A stretch of 16,230 bases of DNA from Bacteroidota bacterium (GTDB lineage Bacteria; Bacteroidota; Ignavibacteria; SZUA-365): contig JAGTUW010000375.1 in assembly GCA_018224345.1 (NCBI GenBank), positions 1 to 16,230 on the forward strand, in the 5' to 3' direction. Numbering within the stretch: position 1 is the first letter of the stretch; every line of letters begins with the position of its first letter. The translations under genes and the position numbers were made by a program. Positions 6,297-13,807 of the stretch are shown here, in pieces. Under the pieces are notes generated by a model. The model did no database searches, was not told the origin of the DNA, and was given only the letters and a program-made list of their open reading frames with translations.

Positions 6297-7463
6297 ATGC
6301 TGGAAGTTCAGCATTTACGAAAGGATTTCACTCGACTCCGTGCTGTCGATGATGTGTCCTTCACCGTCGAGGAGGGGCGGATATTCGGGCTGATCGGTCC
6401 TAACGGCGCGGGGAAATCCACAACGATACGCATGATTATGGACATCCTTCAACCGGATGCCGGTTCCGTTCGTATCGATGGGAAACCGATGAGCGAGGAT
6501 CTGAAAAATCTGGTCGGCTACCTCCCCGAAGAACGCGGCTTGTACAGGAAAAACAAGATCGAACACGTGATTGCATATTTCGGGTCTCTCAAAGGCATGA
6601 GTGTGGCAGAAGTGCGGGAAGCCGCCCGTCCGTTGCTCGATCACTTTTCTCTGACGCAGTACGAGAAACGCAATGTCGAAGAACTCTCAAAAGGCAATCA
6701 GCAAAAGCTGCAATTTATCATCTCCATTCTGCACCGTCCGCGTCTGCTCGTCCTCGATGAACTTTTCGCCGGGCTTGATCCGGTTAACCAGGTCCTGATG
6801 CAAGATGCCCTGCTCGGACTCAAAGACGACAACCGTGCCATCATTTTTTCAACGCATCAGATGGAACAGGCAGAAAAGTTGTGTGACGATCTGCTGATGA
6901 TCGACAGAGGACAAACGGTTCTGCACGGTTCGCCATCCGCTATCAAGCGGGAGTATGGGAAAAATGCGCTTCGTCTGGAATTTACTGGCGACGGAAATTT
7001 TCTGCGTGACCTGCCCGGTGTGCGGTCTATTGATCTTGCCGGTAATTTTGCGGAAATCGAACTTCAACCGGATATTCAAACCAATACAATCATCGAAGCA
7101 CTGTTGCCCCGGCTCGAGCTGCATCATATCTCACGGATTGAGCCTTCTCTGCACTCGATTTTCATCGATATCGTCGGGATCAATCGAGCTGAGAATACGG
7201 ATGACGCTACCGTGACTTCCCGACCGTCGAACCGTCCGACCGTCATGCAACATCCGCAACTGAGAAAACAGCTTTTCAGCGGTATGATTTTTTTCCTGGT
7301 TGCCCTGCTTCTGTCCCTGCAATTGCGGGATGGTGCCACCATTCTGTCTGTCGTATTCATTCTCCTCGCCCTGTCTGCTGGGGGATGGTCGTTTTTCCGC
7401 CTCTTCCGCCTGAAAGCACAGGTGAAACGGGAGAACCACATTCAGGAGGAGGTACAACCATGA
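6297..7463 (+). CDS. NatA-like ABC transporter ATPase with C-terminal membrane hairpin
   Basis: The ATPase of an ABC-2 type exporter (388 residues; NatA-type proteins are nearer 300). Motifs: Walker A GPNGAGKST (34-42), signature LSKGNQQ (130-136), Walker B LLVLDEL with FAGLDPVN (150-163), and switch His in FSTHQME (H187). Residues about 225-295 form the accessory C-terminal domain seen in NatA relatives. After a polar linker come two predicted membrane helices (about 328-342 and 348-366) and a basic tail, which is unusual for this subunit. The start is ATG 6297, with GAGAGG about 9 nt upstream; in-frame GTG 6255 is a poorer choice. The upstream gap has TACCTTTA (6184-6191), a possible -7-like element, but no clear -35. 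The stop overlaps the permease start by 4 nt. Substrate unknown. Confidence 0.9.
   Translation: MLEVQHLRKDFTRLRAVDDVSFTVEEGRIFGLIGPNGAGKSTTIRMIMDILQPDAGSVRIDGKPMSEDLKNLVGYLPEERGLYRKNKIEHVIAYFGSLKGMSVAEVREAARPLLDHFSLTQYEKRNVEELSKGNQQKLQFIISILHRPRLLVLDELFAGLDPVNQVLMQDALLGLKDDNRAIIFSTHQMEQAEKLCDDLLMIDRGQTVLHGSPSAIKREYGKNALRLEFTGDGNFLRDLPGVRSIDLAGNFAEIELQPDIQTNTIIEALLPRLELHHISRIEPSLHSIFIDIVGINRAENTDDATVTSRPSNRPTVMQHPQLRKQLFSGMIFFLVALLLSLQLRDGATILSVVFILLALSAGGWSFFRLFRLKAQVKRENHIQEEVQP
7444..7453 (+). promoter_or_regulatory. Strong Shine-Dalgarno of the NatB-like permease
   Basis: AGGAGGAGGT ends 6 nt before the ATG at 7460 and lies in the last codons of the ATPase gene. It fixes the permease start against a longer in-frame reading from 7385. 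Confidence 0.8.
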
Positions 7464-8713
7464 GGATGACAAACAAAGCCTTACGTGTCGCACGATGGGA
7501 ATTCGTCGAGCGCGTCAAAACAAAGAGTTTCCTGATCGGACTATTTATTACACCGGCCATCATGGCCCTGTTCGCCCTCGCTCCCACTCTCTTGCACGAT
7601 ACCTTGTCACATTCGGAAGCTCAACACATTGCCGTCTACGATGCCACCGGCGTCGTCGTCGATTCGCTCGCCACCTCACTGCAACGCTCGCCTCTTCTTC
7701 AGGACGGAACACCGAAATATCGTATCCAAGCTCTCGAAGCGGCAGACCGACCACTTCCCGTGATCAAATCCGACCTCGACAGCGCTCTTTTGCGTCAACA
7801 CATCTGGGCAGCGATCATCATACCTTCCAACGCCATCGATTCGCATCAAATCGAATTTCGCTCCCTGAACGTTTCTGATATCGCAGCGGTCACCAGGTTG
7901 GAACGACGTATCTCCGACATATTCAGCGAATTCAAGCTGCTGCGCGCTGGCCTTGATCCAGCGCAAGTGGATGCACTGACGCGCCCGACGAACATGCGCA
8001 CCGTCCGCATTACCGAAAAAGGCGAGGAGGAATCCGGTTTCCTCGAAGCGTTCGGACTCTCGTATGTATTTCTCATCATGCTTATGATCATGATACTTAC
8101 TTCCGGACAGATGCTTGTGCGTAGTATGGTGGAAGAGAAAAGCAACCGCATTGTTGAAATCCTCATTTCTTCCTGTTCGCCGATGGATTTGATGTTCGGC
8201 AAAATCGTCGGGATCAGCATGCTCGGCGTCGTCCAATTGTTGTTCTGGGGCCTGATCGGCATACTGCTCGTTATCGCAGTCGATCTGCGGAATCTTCCGC
8301 TCGATAATCTCGCGTTGATGTTGCTGTACTTCTTCCTCGGTTTCCTGCTTTATGCTTCGATTTTTGTCGCCTTCGGATCGTTGGCTTCGACCGAACAGGA
8401 AGCACAGCAAATGACGGGCTACCTGACAATGCTGCTCATGTTGCCAATCATCATCGCGTTTATCGCAACGCAGAGTCCGAATAGTCCTCTGCTCGTCGCG
8501 CTCTCGATGATCCCTCTGCTTACGTCGCAGATGATGTTCATGCGTTTGCCGATCACCACGCCACCGTTCTGGGAAATTGCTTTGAGTCTGTCGATCCTCG
8601 TACTTTCTATTGTGTTTTTCATCTGGGTCGCCGGCAGGATTTTCCGCACGGGCATGCTGCTCACCGGGAAACGGCCGGGGTTGGACGAAGTTATTCGCTG
8701 GATTCGCTCATGA
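7460..8713 (+). CDS. NatB-like ABC-2 type permease
   Basis: A 417-residue membrane subunit of an ABC exporter. The N-terminal pattern RVARWEFVERVKTKSFLIG leads into a first membrane helix (about 23-44), then an extracytoplasmic domain of about 150 residues (45-195), then roughly five more helices between 198 and 392. The hallmark SMVEEKSNRIVEILISS (222-238) after the second helix is typical of NatB/COG1668 permeases. NatAB exports Na+ in Bacillus subtilis, but relatives handle other substrates, so sodium export is only one possibility. It overlaps the ATPase gene by ATGA, as expected of partners made in fixed ratio, and is followed 7 nt later by a small membrane protein. Confidence 0.9.
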   Translation: MRMTNKALRVARWEFVERVKTKSFLIGLFITPAIMALFALAPTLLHDTLSHSEAQHIAVYDATGVVVDSLATSLQRSPLLQDGTPKYRIQALEAADRPLPVIKSDLDSALLRQHIWAAIIIPSNAIDSHQIEFRSLNVSDIAAVTRLERRISDIFSEFKLLRAGLDPAQVDALTRPTNMRTVRITEKGEEESGFLEAFGLSYVFLIMLMIMILTSGQMLVRSMVEEKSNRIVEILISSCSPMDLMFGKIVGISMLGVVQLLFWGLIGILLVIAVDLRNLPLDNLALMLLYFFLGFLLYASIFVAFGSLASTEQEAQQMTGYLTMLLMLPIIIAFIATQSPNSPLLVALSMIPLLTSQMMFMRLPITTPPFWEIALSLSILVLSIVFFIWVAGRIFRTGMLLTGKRPGLDEVIRWIRS

Positions 8714-8720
8714 GGTTATC

Positions 8721-8912
8721 ATGAAACACGCTCTCTTTATCATCGCACTGGTCGTTGTCATCCTCATCACCTTGCGCCTTTTTTTCTGGGCACTCGGCAA
8801 TGTCCTGCTTCTCGCGATCGCCGCGATCGTGATATATGCAGGCATGCAGTTGTTGCTCGGTAACCGCCGCACCTCCCGCGGTCGCGGCAATTCCGGAAAA
8901 TATCGTTCATGA
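8721..8912 (+). CDS. Small two-helix membrane protein, unrecognised
   Basis: A 63-residue protein that I cannot assign to a family. It has two hydrophobic stretches (about residues 4-22 and 25-47), separated by only a Trp/Gly turn, and a strongly basic tail (RRTSRGRGNSGKYRS) that would stay in the cytoplasm by the positive-inside rule. GAGG lies 6 nt upstream of ATG 8721. The gene begins 7 nt after the permease stop, and its own stop overlaps the der start (ATGA at 8909-8912), so it looks like a genuine translated member of the operon. It may be an accessory subunit of the transporter or may only act as a coupling gene for Der. Function unknown. Confidence 0.7.
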   Translation: MKHALFIIALVVVILITLRLFFWALGNVLLLAIAAIVIYAGMQLLLGNRRTSRGRGNSGKYRS

Positions 8913-10228
8913 ATAAACCTATCGTCGCCATCGTCGGAAGACCCAATGTCGGGAAATCCACACTGTTCAACCGTATCGTCGGCGGCAGACAGGCCATCGT
9001 TGATGACCAGCCGGGCGTGACACGGGATCGTCATTATGTCGAAACAGATTGGGCTGGACGCGAATTCGTGTTGATTGATACGGGCGGGTACGTCCCGGAA
9101 TCGGATGACATCTTCGAACGTGCCATTCGCGAGCAGGTTCAACTCTCCATAGAAGAAGCCATGGTCATTGTCTTCGTCGTTGATGGACAACACGGCTTGA
9201 TTCCCATGGACTTCGAGCTTGCACAGATTCTCCGGCGAAGCAAAAAGGATGTGGTGCTGGCGGTCAATAAAATCGACAGCCAGAAATGGGAAATGAATCA
9301 GGTGGAATTCTACGAGCTCGGCCTCGGTGATCCTCAACCGGTTTCCGCCATCAGCGGGCGTGCATCGGGTGATCTTCTCGATCGTATCGTCGAAGGTCTC
9401 CCGGAGGCAGAACCCGAGGAAGCCAGCGACCATCTGCAACTTGCCATCATCGGTCGTCCGAATGTCGGAAAATCCTCCATCACCAACGCCCTGCTCGGCA
9501 GACAACGCTCCATCGTTACGGATGTGCCGGGGACAACCCGTGACGCCATTGATTCGAGTTTTGAATACCAGGGACAACCTGTGACATTGATCGATACGGC
9601 CGGCCTGAGGCGAAAGAGCAAGGTGAAGGAAAACATCGAGTTTTATTCAACACTGCGCACAATAAAAAGCATTCAACGTTGTGACGTTGCACTCTGTCTG
9701 CTTGATGGGAGCGATGGCATGTCGCATCAGGACATCGACGTACTCAATGAGGCCGTGCGTTTCAACAAAGGTGTCGTCATCGCTATAAACAAATGGGATC
9801 TTGTTGAAAAGGATGAGAAAACCGCGGATCAGATCACGAAGGAAATTTATGCCCGCGTCAAGATGTTTGACTATATACCGGTTATTTTTGTCTCCGCCAT
9901 TACCAGGCAACGCGTGACAAAAGCACTGGATCTCTGCCTCGAAGTCTATCAGGAGCGCAGTAAACGTATTTCCACCTCCGAGTTGAACGATCATATTATC
10001 GACATACTCCGCACGACACCACCGCCGGCTTCCCCGACCGGAAAACATGTAAAATTTTTCTATGCGACACAGGTACGCGAAGCGCCGCCGGTCATCGTGC
10101 TTTTCGCAAACGAACCCAAACATATTCCGGAAAGCTACCGTCGTTTCGTCGAGAGACGAATACGTGAGAAATGGTCGTTCAAAGGTGTCCCTCTCACAGT
10201 GCAATTCCGCAAAACCAAGCCGGATTGA
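8909..10228 (+). CDS. der: Ribosome-assembly GTPase Der (EngA)
   Basis: A 439-residue protein with two tandem GTPase domains and a C-terminal KH-like domain, the fixed architecture of Der, which acts in 50S subunit maturation. Domain 1: GRPNVGKS (10-17), DTGG (57-60), NKID (120-123). Domain 2: GRPNVGKS (182-189), DTAG (229-232), NKWD (294-297). The KH-like domain covers about 355-435, with GKHVKFFYATQ and PPVIVLFANEP. Length is normal for the family. All G motifs are intact. No good Shine-Dalgarno precedes ATG 8909; the 4-nt overlap with the small membrane protein gene suggests its translation depends on re-initiation. Confidence 0.97.
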   Translation: MNKPIVAIVGRPNVGKSTLFNRIVGGRQAIVDDQPGVTRDRHYVETDWAGREFVLIDTGGYVPESDDIFERAIREQVQLSIEEAMVIVFVVDGQHGLIPMDFELAQILRRSKKDVVLAVNKIDSQKWEMNQVEFYELGLGDPQPVSAISGRASGDLLDRIVEGLPEAEPEEASDHLQLAIIGRPNVGKSSITNALLGRQRSIVTDVPGTTRDAIDSSFEYQGQPVTLIDTAGLRRKSKVKENIEFYSTLRTIKSIQRCDVALCLLDGSDGMSHQDIDVLNEAVRFNKGVVIAINKWDLVEKDEKTADQITKEIYARVKMFDYIPVIFVSAITRQRVTKALDLCLEVYQERSKRISTSELNDHIIDILRTTPPPASPTGKHVKFFYATQVREAPPVIVLFANEPKHIPESYRRFVERRIREKWSFKGVPLTVQFRKTKPD

Positions 10229-10338
10229 AGCAGCGACTGATATCGACGATCAATGCAGCAGCATCACATCGTTCTGCGCTTCCCGCATGTCGTAACAGTG
10301 AATTTCCCAGCCGTTTTTCGTGTTATGAGAGAAGCCTG

Positions 10339-10371
10339 TTGACCTACACAGACGACCGGCATCTATTTTTT
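10339..10371 (+). promoter_or_regulatory. Likely ftsH promoter
   Basis: TTGACC (10339-10344) is followed by TCTATT after 17 nt, or TATTTT after 19 nt (10364-10369). The same stretch also fits the Bacteroidetes-like arrangement TTG, about 22 nt, TATTTTTT. It lies 20-50 nt upstream of the ftsH ATG in a 161-nt gap after der; I see no clear der terminator in that gap. GGAG about 7 nt before the ATG serves as ribosome-binding site. Confidence 0.45.
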
Positions 10372-10389
10372 CTTTGATGTGGAGCACCT

Positions 10390-12351
10390 ATGAGCAACGA
10401 GCAGCAAAACAAATCGCAACAACAGAAACAGGATGGGCCGCAGTTACCATTCAAGGGAATGAATATGTACCGATGGCTTCTTATTCTCTTTGCCCTCCTG
10501 TTTGCAATGCAATTCTTCTGGAGCTGGAGCAATCAGGGTTCGACACTGCCGTACAGCGAATTCAAGTCCATGGTCAGCGATGGAAAAATCAACAAGGTCG
10601 AGATTGAAAAAGGGACATTGACAGCCTTTGAAAAAGCGGATGGTGACAGGCGGGATGCAAAAGGCGCCATGTATACAGTGATTATTCCGACATCCATTCC
10701 GGATGAATCCCTCATGAATCTGTTCGAGGAGAAAAATGTCACAGTGGTGGCAATTCAGGACACTTCCGAGCTCTGGAATACGATTATCTGGTTCGTGTTG
10801 CCACTGGCACTTATGATTGGGTTTTTCATTTTCATCAGTGCACGCCTCCGCGGAGGGGGCGGATCAGGCGGACTGCTCTCGATGGGAAAAATGAACGCAC
10901 AATCCTACACAAAGGAAAAAGTCAAAACCACCTTTGACGATGTAGCCGGGGCAAAAGAGCAGAAAGAAGCGCTCTTCGAGGTCATTCACTTTCTCCGCAG
11001 ACCCCAGGACTTCCATCGTCTCGGTGGACGCGCACCAAAGGGTGTCCTCCTTATCGGCCCTCCTGGAACGGGTAAAACATTGCTTGCCCGCGCCGTCGCC
11101 GGAGAAGCCGGCGTTCCATTCTATCACGTCTCCGGTTCGGCCTTCCTCGAGATGCTCGTCGGTGTCGGAGCCAGCCGGGTACGCGACCTCTTTGCAACAG
11201 CGAAAAAAAATGCCCCCTGTATCGTGTTTGTCGACGAAATCGACTCCATCGGAAGACGACGAGGCGGCATACAGGGTTTCTACGGCGGGGGTGCCAGCGA
11301 AATGGAACAGACCCTGAATCAGCTCTTGTCGGAAATGGATGGGTTCGAACCAAACGAAGATATCATCGTACTGGCGGCCAGCAATCAGCCCGACGTACTC
11401 GACCCGGCATTGTTGCGACCGGGCCGTTTCGACCGTCGTATTATCGTCGATTTGCCGAATCTCACGGAACGCGAGGAAATTCTCCACGTCCATGTGCGTA
11501 ACGTTCCACTCTCCGACGATGTCAATCTCCGCGATATCGCACGTGCGACTCCCGGAAACTCTGGCGCGGATCTGCAGAACATCGTCAACGAAGCCGCGAT
11601 CATGGCATCGAAAAAAAGAAAGGACAAGGTCGAAAAAGAGGATTTCCTCAATGCACTTGACACCATTATGCTTGGTCACGTACGTTCGAGCATGATTCTC
11701 AAGGATGAGGAGAAACGCAGAACCGCGTATCATGAGGCGGGACATGCACTCGTTGCCAAACTCACACCGGATTCGGATCCCGTGACGAAAGTCTCTATCG
11801 TGCCACGTGGTAGGGCACTCGGTGTTACCATGCAAACCCCACTCGACGAGCGCCACAACTACACCGCCGAGTACCTGACTTCCCGACTGAGCGTCCTCTT
11901 CGGCGGACGCGCGGCAGAGGACATCATCTTCGGTTCTCTCTCCACGGGTGCGGAAAACGATTTGATGCATGCCACAACCCTGGCCAGAAACATGGTCGCC
12001 CGCTACGGTATGAGTGACGAACTCGGACACATGTCGCTGATGGATCCCTCTGGAGATTCCTATCTCGGAGACAACCCGTTCAACCAACGGAATTTCAGTG
12101 AGGAGACGCTGCGTCTGGTGGATAACGAGACCAGACGGATGATCAAAGAAGGATATATGATGGCAAAAGAACTGCTCGCTGAACACCGTGACACCCTGGA
12201 TCTCATTGCAGAAGCGTTACTCCTGAGTGAAATCCTCGAAGGCGATGAACTCGATACCATCGTACGCGAACAACATATCCCTGATCACCTGCGCGAAAAT
12301 GGGGGAAGCGCCGAAGAACCCACGCAGTCCCCGAAGGACGAGACCGAGTAG
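10390..12351 (+). CDS. ftsH: FtsH ATP-dependent zinc metalloprotease
   Basis: A 653-residue membrane-anchored AAA+ protease that extracts and degrades membrane and short-lived cytoplasmic proteins. Two membrane helices (about 27-46 and 130-151) flank a periplasmic domain; a Gly-rich linker leads to the AAA domain with Walker A GPPGTGKT (223-230), Walker B IVFVDEID (278-285, E283) and arginine fingers in the RPGRFDRR stretch (R346, R349). The protease has HEAGH (448-452) with the third zinc ligand D524 in STGAENDL. Two departures from the family consensus: the pore loop reads FLEMLVG, so L256 replaces the usual aromatic Phe, and the second region of homology reads SNQPD instead of TNRPD. Catalytic residues are intact. 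It appears monocistronic and meets rsmB tail to tail. Confidence 0.96.
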   Translation: MSNEQQNKSQQQKQDGPQLPFKGMNMYRWLLILFALLFAMQFFWSWSNQGSTLPYSEFKSMVSDGKINKVEIEKGTLTAFEKADGDRRDAKGAMYTVIIPTSIPDESLMNLFEEKNVTVVAIQDTSELWNTIIWFVLPLALMIGFFIFISARLRGGGGSGGLLSMGKMNAQSYTKEKVKTTFDDVAGAKEQKEALFEVIHFLRRPQDFHRLGGRAPKGVLLIGPPGTGKTLLARAVAGEAGVPFYHVSGSAFLEMLVGVGASRVRDLFATAKKNAPCIVFVDEIDSIGRRRGGIQGFYGGGASEMEQTLNQLLSEMDGFEPNEDIIVLAASNQPDVLDPALLRPGRFDRRIIVDLPNLTEREEILHVHVRNVPLSDDVNLRDIARATPGNSGADLQNIVNEAAIMASKKRKDKVEKEDFLNALDTIMLGHVRSSMILKDEEKRRTAYHEAGHALVAKLTPDSDPVTKVSIVPRGRALGVTMQTPLDERHNYTAEYLTSRLSVLFGGRAAEDIIFGSLSTGAENDLMHATTLARNMVARYGMSDELGHMSLMDPSGDSYLGDNPFNQRNFSEETLRLVDNETRRMIKEGYMMAKELLAEHRDTLDLIAEALLLSEILEGDELDTIVREQHIPDHLRENGGSAEEPTQSPKDETE

Positions 12352-12373
12352 CCACCAGGCAGATCCCCGGCTG

Positions 12374-12401
12374 CCACCAGACCCGAGAGTGCGTCCGGTG
12401 G
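12374..12401. terminator. Weak stem-loop between convergent ftsH and rsmB
   Basis: CCACC-A-GAC (12374-12382) can pair with GTC-C-GGTGG (12393-12401), giving 8 pairs with one mismatch and a 10-nt loop. It lies in the 69-nt gap between the two gene ends, but no T-run follows on either strand, so it is at best a weak or factor-dependent terminator. Confidence 0.25.
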
Positions 12402-12420
12402 ACTCCGCTCCGCAGTCTTG

Positions 12421-13785
12421 CTATTCTTCCTTGCGCTTCAGACGCGCACCGAACGCGCCATCCATACGATGTTTGTGTGGAAATGTCGCAAGGAATCCTT
12501 CCTGGTCGACCACGCGTTGCGGGAGAAGATGCGCGGCATGCTGTATCTCAAATTCCGGATGCTGCTCGAGAAAATCCTTGACGATCATTTGATTCTCCTC
12601 AGGCTCAATTGTACAGGTACTGTACACGAGCACTCCACCGGGACGCACCAGACGGGCCGCATTTCCCATGATCGCTCGTTGCGTTTTGACCAGCTTGTGA
12701 ATATCATCCATTTCACGCTTCCATTTGATGTCGGGCTTCTTGCTCATCGTCCCCAGGCCGGAACAGGGTGCATCGACGAGTACTTTATCGGCAGGCTCCA
12801 ACTCGACCTCGGAAGCATCCCCTTCCTTAATCTCGAAAATCATTACCCCGTTCCGTTCCGCCGCCTGATGAATGAGATTCAGACGCACGTCATACTTATC
12901 CACTGCGATGACACGTCCCTCGTTATTCATGTGCTCGGCAGCATGCAACGCTTTGCCGCCTGGAGCGGAACACAGGTCAATGACTGTTTCACCCGGTTTC
13001 GGTGCAAGCAAGTCTCCAACCAGTCCTGCACTCTCATCCTGGATAGTGAACAACCCCTCGGTAAACAATCTGCTGTGCCTGATATTCGGCAGGTTTCGCA
13101 CGGTCACATAGTCGCGCATATAGAAGCACCGCCGGTAGTCGATGCCCACCTCGACGAGTTCGTTTACAAATGATTTGTAATCGATGCGGAGAGGATTCGG
13201 CCGCAATGTCAGAAAAGGTCGCATGTTGTTGGCCTTGCACAGCGATTCGGTCTCCTCGAAACCATACCGGGCATGCCAGCGCTTGACAATCCACGTCGGA
13301 TGCGAATGCACGACGGACAGATATTGTATTTCGTCATTGGTAGCGAGTGGATAGCGGATATTTTCGACATTTCGCGCAATATTTCTCAATAGCCCGTTCA
13401 TAGTATCAGCGAGCCGTTGCCCGCGATACTTCTTGACAAATTCCACGGCCTCGTTAACAGCGGCGTGATGCGGGATGCGGGAGAGAAAAAGAATCTGATA
13501 TAACGCCACACGTAATGCATTGCGAATATTCGGTGCGACCTTTGTGTACTGGCCGTGGTAAAATCCGGTCAATACCCAATCCAGCTTGGATTGGTTTCGC
13601 AATACCCCATGCACAAGTTCACTGAGCAGACGTTTGTCCGGAGGATTCAGGTCTCCGGTCTCAAGTTCGATATCAAGTAGCTTGTCGAGATATGCGTCCG
13701 TACGATCGACCCGCGTCAGTATTTTCACGGCAATACCACGCACACCGATATACAGCGGTGGCAGAGAATGTGTGTCATTATTCAT
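12421..13785 (-). CDS. rsmB: 16S rRNA (cytosine-5) methyltransferase, RsmB-type
   Basis: A 454-residue SAM-dependent methyltransferase with an N-terminal NusB-like RNA-binding domain (about 12-150, including LLSELVHGVLRNQSKLDW and the HHAAVNEAVEF motif) and a C-terminal Rossmann domain. Motif I is DLCSAPGGK (270-278); the two conserved cysteines are C341 in DAPCSGLG and C391 in YSTCTIEPEEN, the latter being the usual nucleophile of this family. The NusB fusion separates RsmB (m5C967 of 16S rRNA) from RsmF. ATG 13785 leaves 22 nt after the upstream gene; ATG 13851 would add 22 non-conserved residues and overlap that gene, so I prefer the shorter form, although no Shine-Dalgarno supports either. 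Probably co-transcribed with the GlmU-like gene. Confidence 0.92.
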   Translation of the reverse strand: MNNDTHSLPPLYIGVRGIAVKILTRVDRTDAYLDKLLDIELETGDLNPPDKRLLSELVHGVLRNQSKLDWVLTGFYHGQYTKVAPNIRNALRVALYQILFLSRIPHHAAVNEAVEFVKKYRGQRLADTMNGLLRNIARNVENIRYPLATNDEIQYLSVVHSHPTWIVKRWHARYGFEETESLCKANNMRPFLTLRPNPLRIDYKSFVNELVEVGIDYRRCFYMRDYVTVRNLPNIRHSRLFTEGLFTIQDESAGLVGDLLAPKPGETVIDLCSAPGGKALHAAEHMNNEGRVIAVDKYDVRLNLIHQAAERNGVMIFEIKEGDASEVELEPADKVLVDAPCSGLGTMSKKPDIKWKREMDDIHKLVKTQRAIMGNAARLVRPGGVLVYSTCTIEPEENQMIVKDFLEQHPEFEIQHAAHLLPQRVVDQEGFLATFPHKHRMDGAFGARLKRKEE

Positions 13786-13807
13786 GGCATCTATGTTATT
13801 CTGAGTA

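Noticed and set aside
7676..8410. A 244-codon minus-strand open frame opposite the NatB-like gene
   Set aside because: Antisense to a clear ABC-2 permease, with His/Asp-rich composition typical of shadow frames.
10864..12186. A 440-codon open frame on the minus strand opposite ftsH
   Set aside because: It lies wholly antisense to an intact ftsH, has no recognisable domain and no ribosome-binding site; its openness follows from ftsH codon use.
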